Counted from the first letter of the stretch, positions 1 to 11,039 are shown. The stretch is DNA of 62,000 nt from Symbiodinium natans (GCA_905221605.1 CAJNDS010002664.1:1-62000), one strand, 5' to 3'. Translations and numbers: made by a program. The notes: a model not told the origin generated them from the letters alone.

Positions 1-205
1 TCGCCAACACGAGATTCCAGGCCCGGGTTTTGCCGAGGTGGATCTGCGCGTTGGCGTGCCTCGGCAGACTCGTTTGGGCGACGCACAGCACATCCAGGGT
101 TCGTTCCGGGTCCGACGTGAGGCACACGTCATCCAAAAACGCGAAGGGTTGGAGCCCTGCCACCAAGTGCTGCAATGAATAGATCCAGGGTGCAGCGCGC
201 TTCTT
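1..205 (-). mobile_element. LINE-type reverse transcriptase fragment (catalytic FLDD motif)
   Basis: Read on the minus strand, an open stretch contains PFAFLDDVCLTSDPERT and then HLGKTRAWN. The F-x-DD core is the reverse-transcriptase catalytic motif, and the following H-L-G-K-T-R-x-W-N segment is typical of non-LTR elements that are abundant in dinoflagellate genomes. The piece runs off the window edge and has no start, endonuclease or 3' end visible, so it is a fragment. A diverged copy of its LPRHA..Q.HLGKT segment lies on the opposite strand near 1420-1470. Confidence 0.7.
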
Positions 206-246
206 CTTTAGATTTGGTGAGTCGGCGGCGGCGAAGGCGCTCACCG

Positions 247-525
247 CGCCCCCCCTCCCCCCCGCCACGCAGGCGACGTTGGACGCTCTACAGGACCCGC
301 GCCGGCGCCCACGGGTAGCACGAGTCCCGCTGGATGCCGACCTACAGCGGCCCAGTGTTCAGCCGGCGCAGCTTTGCGCGGACCGTTTGCTCGACAACCT
401 GCGCCGTGCCCGACGGGGCGCCGCGGCAGGGCCTTCAGGGTGCACCAACGAGCACCTCCGTGTCCTGCTGGATGATGAGCAGACCACTGAACTCCTCCAC
501 TTACATTGCAAATTTGCCACGTGAT
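247..525 (+). mobile_element. LINE reverse-transcriptase upstream fragment
   Basis: The plus strand is open for about 80 residues. It contains RARRGAAAGPSGCTNEHLRV followed by LLDD and ends at a TGA. The 'RG.A.GPSG.T.EHL..LLDD' pattern is what I recall for the region before the fingers/palm of dinoflagellate non-LTR reverse transcriptases. It lies head-on to the minus-strand palm fragment at the window start, so the two cannot be one intact element. Treat it as a decayed insertion. Confidence 0.55.
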
Positions 526-779
526 CGATGGCTGATTCGTGTGTTGGAATGGCACCCCCGACGAGTTCAGGCTGGGAGGCAGCCTAGCAATTGTGGGAAG
601 ATGCACTCATGATGTATTGTCGTTGGCGTCAATTGGGAAATTGGAAGTCCGCAGCTGTTGATTCAAAATGGTGGTTACGACAAACATATGAGTTCATTGA
701 TTCATTTCGTTACAAAGCAATGAGCCGCGCAATTAGTCGTCGCATTTGATTGTTTCACTGCCTGCACCTTAAATGGGCC

Positions 780-1030
780 GCCTTCGGGCATCAGGCTTGA
801 CCTTGACCTTGATCTTGACCGATTCAGCAACAGGCATCGCAGCAATCGATGACGCATATGGTGTGCTCAAGTACATGAAGCGAACACAAGGCGTGCTTTT
901 GTCATGGTTGCATGATGTCAGCATTGATCCCGACAACAACATCAAGAAAACCAGCACCGACGACATCCTCGCAGATGTCATGACGAAAGCATTGGAGAAG
1001 AACAAGTTCCAGTTTTTTTTCGCGGCTTTT
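780..1030 (+). mobile_element. Ty1/copia-type polyprotein tail (RNase H end), decayed
   Basis: The frame reads KYMKRTQGVLLSWLHD, then KKTSTDDILADVMTKALEK and NKF. The T-x-D-x-x-A-D-x-x-T-K-x-L pattern is the usual C-terminal end of copia RNase H, and the MKRTQGV.LSWL stretch fits dinoflagellate copia elements. The sequence before about 780 is out of frame and no integrase or gag is seen. The frame runs on into unrelated, tandemly duplicated DNA. No LTR was recognised. Confidence 0.6.
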
Positions 1031-1077
1031 GGGAGTTCACCCGCATGGTTGAGATTTGCATGCGAATTTCACAGCAT

Positions 1078-1147
1078 GGTTGAGCATGACCTTGAGCAAG
1101 CGATTGACCGTTGGTTGAGCATGACCTTGAGCAAGCGATTGACCGTT
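1078..1147. repeat. 35-bp direct tandem duplication (2 copies)
   Basis: A 35-bp unit starting GGTTGAGCATGACCTTGAGC occurs twice back to back, apparently without mismatch. It sits just downstream of the copia tail and looks like a recent replication-slippage or repair duplication. Confidence 0.85.
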
Positions 1148-1254
1148 GATTTCGTTGTCATGATTATGCGCGTGTATTACATGCTCCGCTCTCCGGCTTG
1201 CTCCCCTTGGCCGCCATGTTCTATGCCTGCAGTAGCCATTACCTTTTCTATGAC

Positions 1255-1480
1255 GCCGACGGGCATGCACATTGATGCAGGGCTGTATGCACTCGGCCAG
1301 CACCAAGCGCTCGCGTGTCTGCACGCAGAACTCCAACCCGGGGAAGGCCTAGTCACGTCCTTGTTTGATATGTACCTCACGCGGAACAAACCCTGGACGC
1401 GGCCCTAACGCGCAAAAATGTGCCTGCCCAGGCACGCCAGCGTGCAAGTCCACCTCGGCAAAACCAAAGTCAGAGTCCAC
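1255..1480 (+). mobile_element. degenerate LINE reverse-transcriptase palm fragment
   Basis: The frame reads LGQHQALACLHAELQPGEGL and then SLFDMYLT, where an active element would have FLDD. After a frame change it continues as LPRHASVQVHLGKTK, matching the minus-strand fragment at 1-205. One catalytic aspartate is lost and the frame is broken at about 1400, so this is a dead copy in inverted orientation to the first fragment. Confidence 0.55.
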
Positions 1481-2075
1481 TGAGGGCTCAGCTCAGGCAA
1501 GAGGCTACCCTAGTTATGTTCAAGAGTGCAACGTAAACTCGACGCACGCATCCAAATAGATCCAAATGAGTTATCCATTGGTGCGTTTCTTTTGCAATTG
1601 TAAACCATGGTATGTGTTCGCTCGGCGTGTCGTGTGGTGCGTCGCGTAGTGTGTCACGTGCAAATGGTGTCTCGCGTGGTGTTCATAGCGCGGTCGCCAC
1701 TGCTCCGACGGGCAACTGCACTGGGTGGTGGGGGGCTGTTTTTTTCAAGCGCTCGTTGCCATGGTCGCCGCAGGATCCGTGAGCTCGCGCCACGCGTCCT
1801 CCGTGCTTGGGGCGAGGTCAGCCGCGGTCAACACTTGACGAGCAAGCGAAGGTTCGCCTTGGCGTACTTTCGCGATGTTTCGCGCACGCCTGGTTGCGCT
1901 TGAGATCGGCGGTCATGTGGGATTTGACTTCTCTGGTCTGGTCCCGGATGCGTTGAAAGGTCGTGGCTCAGCTCAGCAGCTCGGCTCGCCCGTGGGCGCG
2001 GTCCGTGGACGGCGGGTTTCCGGGCGCTCTGGTACCGTGGAAGCACTGCACGGGCTGATGGGCGATCAGCAAAAG

Positions 2076-2231
2076 TCCGGCAAGCGCACGCTCACCCACA
2101 GCATCTGCGCCAGTGACAAAGACCTGTGAGCAGCACCACAGTCTACCAGAAGCTTATTCGAAAGTGACTCCATCGACCACGGCCTGCAGCCAGGCTGTCA
2201 AATGCTGTCAAAACATTTGGGCCAAAAGCAC
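2076..2231. repeat. composite repeat A+B (junction copy)
   Basis: Bases 2076-2184 match 2890-2998 exactly (repeat A, 109 bp). Bases 2183-2231 match 2593-2641 exactly (repeat B, 49 bp). The two blocks overlap by 2 bp (CC) here. At the other locus they are separated and in the order B, 248-bp spacer, A. No coding function recognised. Confidence 0.9.
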
Positions 2232-2592
2232 ATAAGGATTCGTCAACCCTGTATGGTTACAAGCTAAGCTTGCGCCGCCTGGGTGCCTCGACGTGTCGAC
2301 GCAAGTGGCGCGCACGGCAGAGACTCATGACAACTACTCGACGAGGTTGGTGCGATCCAGCACTTTTCAAGCTGACGCAGGAGAGCCACTCTCCTTACCC
2401 AACCCGGCACTGACATGCGTGCATACCACCGTTCAGCAGGCGTATGTCGCGCATACGGGCCAGCACCAGAGTCACCAGACGTCTGCCGCCCACACACCCC
2501 ACACGCCACCATCAGCCAGCACCCTCAGAGTCACCTCAAACCTGTGTCCCACCTCTTGGTGCAGAGTCTGGGTTTGTCTGGGCATTTGACAC

Positions 2593-2641
2593 CCTGCAGC
2601 CAGGCTGTCAAATGCTGTCAAAACATTTGGGCCAAAAGCAC
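2593..2641. repeat. repeat B, second copy (49 bp)
   Basis: Identical to 2183-2231. It begins CCTGCAGCCAGG and ends GCCAAAAGCAC. Confidence 0.9.
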
Positions 2642-2889
2642 TCTGGACCATCGGATGCTTTTGAGATCTTTCGAATGTCCGGGGAAGGCATACTTAGGAA
2701 GTGATGGGAAGTATTCCAGCAGATCCAGGCGGAGAGTCATGCACCAGCAGTGGAGATGCATCATGGCAACGTCGCATCGCACCCATGCCAAGGCCGTGTG
2801 CTATCACGATTACGACATGATGCGTTTGTCGACTGCTGCCCAAACCTGCAGCACACACCACGCCCTAATTACCCTTTTCCACGTGCGTT

Positions 2890-2998
2890 TCCGGCAAGCG
2901 CACGCTCACCCACAGCATCTGCGCCAGTGACAAAGACCTGTGAGCAGCACCACAGTCTACCAGAAGCTTATTCGAAAGTGACTCCATCGACCACGGCC
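2890..2998. repeat. repeat A, second copy (109 bp)
   Basis: Identical to 2076-2184. It begins TCCGGCAAGCG and ends CCACGGCC. The flanking bases differ on both sides. Confidence 0.9.
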
Positions 2999-2999
2999 A

Positions 3000-4200
3000 A
3001 CGGCGACCCTGGAGTTCGCGTGAGTGAGGACAACCGACTGAGGCCCGGGCAGCAGGGGTTGGACAGGGCACAGCCTCAATATCTCCCCAGGAACTCCCCG
3101 CTTAACCCCTGAAGACCTTCAACCACGCACAGTTCGCTGTATTCATCGGCTGAAAGTCCACTGTGGCCGCGGCTCCCGGCCGCGCTTCTTGTCGAACTGC
3201 AAGGGCCTTGATCACAGAGATATAAAAAACACGCCGCTTTCTGGAAGGGTCGCGAAGGTGCAGAAGGTGCAAAGGACTTGCATAGAAAGCTTTGTGAAAA
3301 CCACCGCTCTGCATGAGGCGGAGGCAGCTCTGCACTACCACAGATGAAGCCCGCTGCATCTGTGCATAAGAGATGTCACGCTGTCTTCCCACGCGAAGAA
3401 AAGCCAAGATGTGGATTCTGCAGTATCATCACAAGAAAATCGAGAGAACCTATCTCTTACAGAACTTCCAAGGTTTTTCTTCGAGTCTAGGCACAAGCCT
3501 CTGCCTCAACGACTCTCTGGCCCCTTGTAGAGATTCCTTGGAAATCCACCGAGAGGGGCTTCACAGCTCTGTGGGGCGACTCCCGATCTCGCGTGACTCT
3601 CACAATATGCCGCTATGCCGAATTCAGCAGACTCTGGCTTTGCCAGGCGCTGTGGCAATCCGAGGCGAGCTCTGAGTACTCTCTGAGTACCGTCTGAGTA
3701 CCGCCTCTCCGGTGTCCGCACTTTGGCGCTATCCCAGGCTGTGGCTGGCGGCATAGATGGAGGCCCATCCTGCGCAGCAGACATCAGATCACGATCATCG
3801 TTTGCACACTTTTGGGGCTTTGAGACCATCACATCTTAGAGTCAAAAGCCTTCGAGAATTTCGAGGGAGCTGTCGCCAAAGGGCAGGAACCTTGCAAGGA
3901 AGCTTTGATGCTGAAAAGCAAAGCCTAGCAAACAGCAAACAAAAGCGCAGCAACGACGGTGCGATTCGCTCTCTGAAGTTGCCCTAACCCCAAAGTCTTT
4001 GTCCCAGTGCAGGAGCCTCCTTGACCAACCAAAAAAAACCCCCCGAAACAGGATGTCACTCTAAATCCCGGCTCTGGAAACCAAAGCCAAGCTTCGCATG
4101 GCCAAGGAAAAAGCCGACGTTGTTTATGATTCTGGGTTTCGACGGGTATTTGCAGGCTTTGTGAAGGGTAGTTCCGCCCAGCTTCGGTCTGCAAGTTGGT
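3000..4200. other. no supported gene
   Basis: Only short, mutually overlapping open frames occur here, without splice-consistent exons or family motifs. A short repeated CTCTGAGTACCGTCTGAGTA stretch near 3670-3700 is the only structure I noticed. Confidence 0.5.
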
Positions 4201-4224
4201 TTGGATCAAACTCTTTGCGGCCGG

Positions 4225-4700
4225 TCAACACGGGAAGAAGACGAAAAAAACCGGAAATGATGGAATACGAAGCGAATCAAGAAGAAGACGGACTAGTCGT
4301 CTAGGAAAATCCAAACATGAATACAGAAGCATCCGAAAACGATGGAATGCGAAACGAATCGAGAAGACTGCAAAAGATGGACACATCCGGAAATGATGGA
4401 AAAAATGGCTCGGACAAACAAAACAACGAAAACCCCGGAAATGTCCGAATATGAAGGGGAGATATGGAAAAGGAAACGAGTCGAGCAGAAGAATGGAAAA
4501 GCCGGAAATGTCCGGAAATGTAAAACGGAAACATCTGCAAGTAGTAGAAGACGAAGCGAATCGGGAAAAAGACGGCATGTCCCGAAATGTCCGAACATGA
4601 AGATGGGAAACATCCGGAAATGGTGGAGTATGAAGCAAAGCGGGAAGAAGACAAAACAAAATCGGAAATCAAATGTTCGAACAGGAAAGACGGACATTTC
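4225..4700. repeat. purine-rich degenerate tandem satellite
   Basis: The plus strand repeats a loose unit of the form CGGAAATGATGGARTAYGAA followed by GCGAAT, a GAGAAGAAGAC-type purine run and ACATC, with further CGGAAATGTCC-type half-units. Copies start near 4252, 4337, 4389, 4500 and 4614. They are diverged and irregular in length. Purines dominate the plus strand, so several frames stay open on both strands without protein-family content. I treat it as a satellite, not a gene. Confidence 0.65.
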
Positions 4701-5680
4701 CAGACATGATGAGATGGGAAGCGATTGGAAGCGTATGCGGCATGGTTGCTTGGCTTTTGAAGTGCCGTCGCGGTCGCTTGGCAAATCTATGCTGTTGGGT
4801 CTTGAATGGACTCATTTGTCAGAACCCGGTCCCATTATCAACACCAAGTTCTAAACAGAAACTTCTAGAAACCCTGATACTGTATTCCCCAACCGTCTCC
4901 CAAGGCGTTCTGCATGATTCAGTTCCAACCTCTTTCTTTGGATTCCCCCGCATCATACCGTGCCCCTATAATCGCAAAGAAGCTTGTGCTTCTTCAGCCG
5001 GGCATTCAGGCTTTTCGTTTTCAAGGCCACCTGCACAAGAGGCGCAAACATGCAAGAAGTATTTCAAATCTTGCAAGTTGAGGGGCGGTCTCAGGTGTCG
5101 GCATAGAGGTTGCACAAACCGACACACGCGTGGGGCTGTTACAAGCTGCTGGAACACGCTACGTGTAAGGGCCAACAACTGCCGCAGCTCAACTTTTTCC
5201 CACGGACCCCAGCCTGGAGGGAGCGATTTTCCACGCAGCCGACTCGCCGAAGCTTGTGGCAAACCTGCACTGAGCCGACAGACTGAGGGGTGCTTCAGCT
5301 TTCGGTGGGAATGAAACTTCCAGGCAGTATGTTGAGCGCATGCCCTTCAGCGATGCACTACTGGTTCACTGCCTGCTGCTGGTCCTTCAAATCCCAGCCA
5401 GTTTTCGACGCCAAGTACCGCACCGTCTTCGCAAGGTCGTTCTGTGGGGGGCGCGTGCAAACTGAGACACAACATGCTGTGTTTAGTTGAGACAAGCTGC
5501 GTGCTCGAATGCAAAGTCTGTCAAAACTGTCATTTCATCCTCCGGAAACTGTTCTACCTTGGCAAGACACCGGCTTGGCTGTAGAGCCATGGATTTCTAG
5601 AAGGTGGATCCAAGGATACTGAATGGAAACAGCTTCACCGCCGGGAGGCAGAAATCTTGTCCAATTCCTTCTCCACGCTC

Positions 5681-5890
5681 CCTTCGGTGAATGCTTCGAC
5701 AAACCATGTCTCCTTGCCGTAGCAGCCATGGCTCGCAGCGAGCCCTCATGCACGTAGACAATCGTAGACATTTTGGCTTCTTGGCTCCAAGGCTCCGTGT
5801 ACAGAGTCCCTCTGACGAGCCGATCGAAGACTTGCTCAGCTCGTTTCTCGTCCCAGCCGGCTTTGTCCGCGATCTGCTGAAAGAGGGGCC
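5681..5890 (-). CDS. probable internal exon, unknown protein
   Basis: The minus strand has an AG|G acceptor after GGCCCAG. It then reads PLFQQIADKAGWDEKRAEQV and FDRLVRGTLYTEPW, continuing to LSKHSPKG at a possible GA donor. Codon third positions favour G/C, unlike the surrounding non-coding sequence. The charged helical start resembles a winged-helix or SAP-like segment, but I cannot name a family. The neighbouring exons were not found. Confidence 0.5.
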
Positions 5891-6549
5891 TGGGCCATGT
5901 GTCATCATGTGTCTGCAGCGCATTCAAACTTCACATAGGGACAGGCGCTGAAGGTGTCAGAGTGAGAGTTGGCATGGGCAGGGTGAGGCAAAAGCCCTAT
6001 TTCAAACCCTACCATTTCAAACACCGACTTGTCGTAATTCAAAGGCATTCAAAGGCATCCCTTCAGACCGGTGTATGCTATAAAAGTCCGCAGTTGCCTG
6101 AACGCGGCGATGTCCCTCTCCTGCAAGTCTTAAGAGTCGTGTCCCCACATCGCGCAACGCTGAATACTTTTTGAGGACTGCTGCTTCTGCTTCTAACTAA
6201 ACAACGCACGTTCTAACTTCTGACTAATACAAATCATTGCTATACCAGTGGTTACTCATATCTGGTACAAGTGCAAGAACTGCTTCCACACCCGGATTAT
6301 GACGGAGCTCACTTAGTCTTCGCACAAGGCTGCGGATTCAGTCTCTCAAGTTTCTGCAAAGTGCTCCAGTGCCGGAAGTCCTTCTGCCTCTTCTCTTCAG
6401 CTTCCGAGGCCTCGATCAAGGCCTCCATGTCACCTTTCAACATCCCACGCCGGGCGGACCCACAGCAAGCAGAGGTAGTAAATTCTGAGCAGGTTCTTAC
6501 AGTAGATGCAGCCATACACCAAGATGGAAGGTGGCTGTGACTTTGTATT

Positions 6550-7532
6550 CTATTGGAAGCTGAGATCCGAGGGGCTGATCCGGTCCTGGAAGCGCTCCTT
6601 CTGCTCCAGGCGGTCCCCATAGTTCTTCAGCTTCTCCTTGATGCCATCCCTCCACTCCCTGAGCTGCGAGGTGATGCGATCCAAGCAAGCCGCTTGGGAC
6701 TTCGTCTCCTGCAAGAAAACAACAACTTCACGGCAGTGCCGGCAACGAAAAGGAAGAGGTGACATTCGAACGACTTGCTCAAGCCTTTGACAGCAGGCCG
6801 AATCCCTGTCACAAGGGCACGCATGTTCGTGCAGTTGTGTGTCGGCCTTCAGCCAGGGATGCAGGGCAATTACAGGATTCTTGCTCTTCTTGACGATCTC
6901 TTGCAGAAACCTGGGGTCCATGCGTGGTTTGCGAGTGCTGCTGGTGGATGATGTAGCTGCTACATGCTCTTACCGTCCGGGTTGCGGCATTATCTGAAAG
7001 AGCTTCCCCTCCGGAATCTCGTGCTTGTCGAACCACCTTGTGGCAACAATGGTGAATGTTGAGAGATCGGCAAGGGCAACCCGCACCACATTGATGGGCT
7101 TGGATTTAAACGGAACCAACGGAACCACCAGCCAGAAACTCCTTGTCTTCTCCCACCACAATCTCCAGAATTTCCAGAAGCCCCATCCAAATCCCCAGCC
7201 ATGATCTGAGGGAACAAAACATCATGACACATTAAAGTTCAGGGAGAAAAACAGGACACCACGCGAACCACACGGAGGTGAACCATGAACGCGTTGAACC
7301 GAAAACTAAAAAGCCCACCGCAAACAGTCCACAAAGTGTTTCCGGAAAGTAATGTGTGGGTGTGGTGGGATTTAGCATTGCTGCTGGCTGTCTTAGCTGT
7401 CTTAGGTGTCTTAGCTCTCTCTTGTCTGGGCGTTGCAAAGTCGGGCCACTTGTCCCGCTCGGCCCAAAGGGTCGCGTCATCCCTCACTGCGCATCGGATG
7501 GCGTCTGAGTCGACGACGAGGACGTCCACATC
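6550..7532 (-). CDS. 3' part of a multi-exon gene with coiled-coil C-terminus (unknown function)
   Basis: Four minus-strand exons can be placed. Exon 7432-7532 reads DVDVLVVDSDAIRCAVRDDA and WAERDKWPDF, with a GC donor. Exon 6974 to about 7110 reads NVVRVALADLSTFTIVATRW and IPEGKLFQIMPQPG, with a textbook GTAAGA donor. Exon 6847-6910 reads FLQEIVKKSKNPVIALHPWL, with a GC donor. The terminal exon 6550-6708 has a TTTTCTTGCAG|G acceptor, reads ITSQLREWRDGIKEKLKNYG, and ends ISPSDLSFQ then TAG. The last three exons join in phase (cg|g, then phase 0). The DSD in the first exon could be a glycosyltransferase DxD motif, but this is weak. The C-terminus is a charged coiled coil. Confidence 0.65.
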
Positions 7533-8441
7533 CTTACGGTGTCGTGGAAAAACACAACGGATGCAGGGGATACAACAGACATGGAGCTCCTCAGATGTAC
7601 ACAACTTGGATTCAACTTACTTAAGTACTTCCATGTGCCAAGCTCGACATGCTTTTATGTGGGGGGGGAGGGGGGGTCCCTCATATGTTGTACTTGTACA
7701 GAGAACCAGGTGGCCTTTTGTATGGACTACACGCCGAAGGAGGGGAGGAAGAAACATGGAAGGTGGAGAGACAGGGAAAAGGAGCGACGCGGATGCAAAA
7801 GGGAAGCGAAGGAAGCAAAGATTAGGCACAAGATAGATATGAGCGAAAGAGATACAAAAGAGAGAGAGAGAATTGAAAGAGGCAGTCGGAATGTCCTATG
7901 CCATGCTACAAACTGAAATAGCTGCCTGGCGAGGTTTCCCCTACATCACTGTTTGCTTCAGCTGCCTCCTCCTGCTGTGGATAATTTGCACATGCAGAAG
8001 CGTTCGAACCCCACGCTTGGCAAAAAACGTCTCCCCGATGCTCGAGGTCGGCACATCCATAGAGGAAAAAGTGGCTAGGAAGGACAGTCTGAACACGAGC
8101 GAGCCTGAACATGCTTGCCTGTGTGTGCACCAGCTTGGCTGTTTTAATCGAGAGCTGCTCCAAAGCCGAGCGTCATTCTCCTCACAGTAGGGCAAAGCCT
8201 CCGTCAAGGCGCAAGGGGCGCTGTTCAGAAACGGCGACGCAAGCAAATGCTATGCCTGTTATGCATCTTCAACCTTAAGACAAGTAAACGTCCGCCTACA
8301 GTCTTCAACGTTCCCACGTGTGGGAAAGTTGTAGGGCGTCCTGAAACAAGTTGAACCGAACAGAGTCACAAGATGTCCCCAACTGAAAGCCACTTTGTCT
8401 ACGGGAAGCACCTGCAACCTGGAATCGCACTTCATCTCACT

Positions 8442-9162
8442 TCACAGGTCACAGCGCTCCACCTTTTCCCATTCGGCTTCGTAGTTGAGATCGATGTTTT
8501 TGATCCCGTGCTTGTGGAAGAAGTCGGTCACCCTCGGCTGCAGGTCCTCACATCAACCGAAGCCAATGTGCTAGATAGTACGATAATGTACGATGTTTGT
8601 GTTTGAAGAAACATGCAGGACTGAAAAGGGCCGACCGTCCTCGAAGTAGGCCTGGTGCATGGCCATGATCCGCACGAGCCTCAAGGGCCTCCCTCGTTCC
8701 TCGCGCTCCTCGGCTGTGCCGATACACGCAATGGACAAGCAGAGGAGCTCCAAATATTCGGCAAAAACGTGAAAGAAGAGAGAGACGAGAGAGAGAGAGA
8801 GAGAGAGACGAGAGAGAGAGAGAGAGACGAGAGAGAGAGAGAGACGAGAGAGAGAGAGAGAGAGAGGGAGAGAGGGAGAGAGGGAAAAAGGGAGAGAGGG
8901 AGAGAGGGAGATGGGAGGAGAGGAGAGGGAGAGAGGGGAGGGAGAGGGAGGGAGAGAGGGAGAGAGGGAGAGAGGGAGAGAGGGAGAGAGGGAGAGAGGG
9001 AGAGAGGGGGCAGCCGTCCGCCAAGGGTCCATCTTGGCACCTTGCAGGCCACACGCGCTCCACGTCTTTCCCCAACTTTACCACCAAGTCTTCAGCTACG
9101 AACTGGGATTCCACACAGCACCGCCTTTTCAAGTCTCTAAAGAAGTCAGCAGAAAGGTCTCT
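8442..9162 (-). CDS. 3' exons of an unidentified minus-strand gene
   Basis: The terminal exon 8442-8532 starts after CCGAG|G, reads VTDFFHKHGIKNIDLNYEAE then WEKVERCDL, and ends in TGA. It is exactly 1 + 90 bases. Upstream, an exon at about 8636-8760 reads LELLCLSIACIGTAEEREER and IMAMHQAYFEDG, with a GT donor. A further possible exon at about 9044-9162 reads CVESQFVAEDLVVKLGKDVE. The intron between these two is filled by the long GA/TC microsatellite. No family was recognised; the middle exon is an amphipathic helix. Confidence 0.5.
8766..9010. repeat. GA/TC microsatellite, about 245 bp
   Basis: (GA)n and GAGAGG variants fill this stretch on the plus strand. On the minus (coding) strand this is an unusually long polypyrimidine tract inside a putative intron. 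The long open frames through it are repeat artefacts. Confidence 0.95.
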
Positions 9163-9208
9163 AAAGAGGAACTTCCAATGAACGACATCTGCCCCAAAGC
9201 CGGGTCTG

Positions 9209-9276
9209 TCATGTGCCTCGGAACATGAAGTCGATGAACTCCCGCACTTGGAGTTGGCCGTCTTTGTTGTAATCAC
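9209..9276 (-). CDS. terminal exon of an EF-hand calcium-binding protein
   Basis: After an AG|G acceptor (TACTTGAG|G) the frame reads DYNKDGQLQVRE, then FIDFMFRGT and a TGA. The 12-residue loop carries D1, N3, D5, G6, L8 and E12, a complete canonical EF-hand calcium loop, and is followed by the exiting helix. The exon is 2 + 66 bases and ends the protein nine residues after the loop, as in many small calcium sensors. The paired hand should lie upstream at higher coordinates, but I could not place it. Exons of another minus-strand gene begin within roughly 50-150 bp downstream, unless a GC donor inside CCGAG|GC skips this stop. Confidence 0.65.
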
Positions 9277-9299
9277 CTCAAGTAGCTTTATCTAAGCTA

Positions 9300-10380
9300 A
9301 ATATTTATGAGCACATTCTAGAACTGATTCTAGAACTGATGCAGGGAATTCTCAGCTTCAATTAAGGCCGAAAAAACAACAGCAACAGCTCACGAATGGC
9401 GACCTTCTTGGACACAAGCCTGTGAAAAGCTACACGCCAGTGCGCTGAGTCAGCTCAAGGTGCACTGTTCCAGGAGGAGGTCGATCATGTCATCCTGATG
9501 CCGCTTGAGAGCTACATGAGGAGATTTGCATGCCCTCTCACAAGGTTCGCAGCTTGACGCCATTCATAACGAGATCATTAGAACGAAGATATGAGGTGTT
9601 GATGACCGTTTCACCTGGTGTCCCCTACAGCATGGGATCTTAAGGGCATCTAACTGTTGCAACTTCAACCCAAGGCGCGTCCCAGTTGGAGACCTTCTGG
9701 AAGATGGCCTTCAACCTGTGCCACATCGGGAATCACTTGGGGAACATGGTTGATGATTCTTTGACGAACATGCTTAATTCGTGGCACTGTCATGTGCAAG
9801 AGGGCCTCGACGACGAGTAGAGATTTGCGAACTGTACTCGAAATTTGCAGCTGAGCGGCTCGTCTCTGCTGAGTTTGCCGTCCATGTTGTGATCTGCGGC
9901 CCTGAGTTGTCCAATTGTTGTCGTCTAATTGTCGCTTCAGTGCCTCTTTTTGTGCAACGGTCCGCACGGGGCTCTCTGCGGCAAACTTTTGGGGAAACGA
10001 CGACAGATCTTCGATTTGCTGAGCATGTGCATGCAACCATATTCGTCTGCAGTGCAAGAGGTACTGGGTTACTGCAAGCCTGGTGACTCGAAGATCCGCT
10101 TCACCCGCTCGGCACTCTCCCATGTCGACATAGCGGCAGCTGGTAGCACTGGGTCAGGCTCTAGGCTGGGCTACATGCCTAACTACATGGGTAGCGCATG
10201 GCTACAAGTACTGTATGCTCCCACTGTAGCATGTACTTCGCGGGCATAGGGTCCCAAACATCATCATATTGCAAATGGACCAACCGCACATGCGCGGCGA
10301 TTTCGTGTAGCGGCCGATGAAATTTTCTCGGGCCAGGTTATTCGAACAGCATGCGGCGTAACAACACGATGCCCATCTCA
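9300..10380. other. no supported gene
   Basis: No exon with matching splice sites and family content was found. A short direct repeat, TCTAGAACTGAT twice near 9316-9340, is the only clear structure. Confidence 0.4.
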
Positions 10381-10465
10381 CACGATCACAGGCTTCCAGG
10401 CGGAGACCACTCCACGATCAAGAGGCCGGAGGTGACGGCCGCCTGGACAAGCAGCTCACTGTAGC

Positions 10466-10572
10466 TGGCTGAGGATTCGACAAGCGTGCGTACCTTGCTT
10501 AAGATTGCAGATCTGCCAGTGTCCGTCGCCGTATGCTTGGGAGACACAGATGTCACAACACGTGTCAAGTAC
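10466..10572 (-). repeat. left arm of a long inverted repeat
   Basis: This arm matches the reverse complement of 11971-12088 with about seven substitutions and one 11-bp gap. Read on the minus strand it encodes VSPKHTATDTGR and then LVESSA. The partner encodes the same peptide on the plus strand with two or three changes. Confidence 0.85.
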
Positions 10573-11039
10573 ATGGAGACACAAATGCGCTCGGGTGGCA
10601 CAGACGTTCTTCCAAAAAAGCAAACGAAGCGCCTGAAGAGCTGCTTTCCACGTGGTTTGTGATCGAGTTTGGAAGCTTGCACCCTAAAGGCTTCACAAGG
10701 CAATTCTATCAATCGAAGGGGTCCGTGCATGTCTAGACTTGCCAGCGTGTCATTTCAAGTCCGACTGCGCCACGGACTTCTTGATGGCGCCCAGACCGCT
10801 TATCAGATAGGCGCCACAAGTCGCTACCGATATGATCGGAGCACAGTGGTTGCCCATGGAGATGAAAGCAGTCTTTTGTTCAGGACCGACGGCTTGCAGT
10901 CTTCCTCTGGTGTATCTTGGGGCAGTGGAGGATGCATGCCAATACTTTCAGCTGCCAGATGAATGCTGGTAAGTTTTTACCAGGAGAGCCGTGGATTAAC
11001 AGTGCACTTGAACACCCAAAGCTGGAATGACCAGCAGCA

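Noticed and set aside
4225-4784. Three overlapping minus-strand frames over 120 codons, Phe/Ser-rich, resembling membrane proteins
   Set aside because: All come from one strand-biased degenerate satellite; no start context, splice sites or family motifs.
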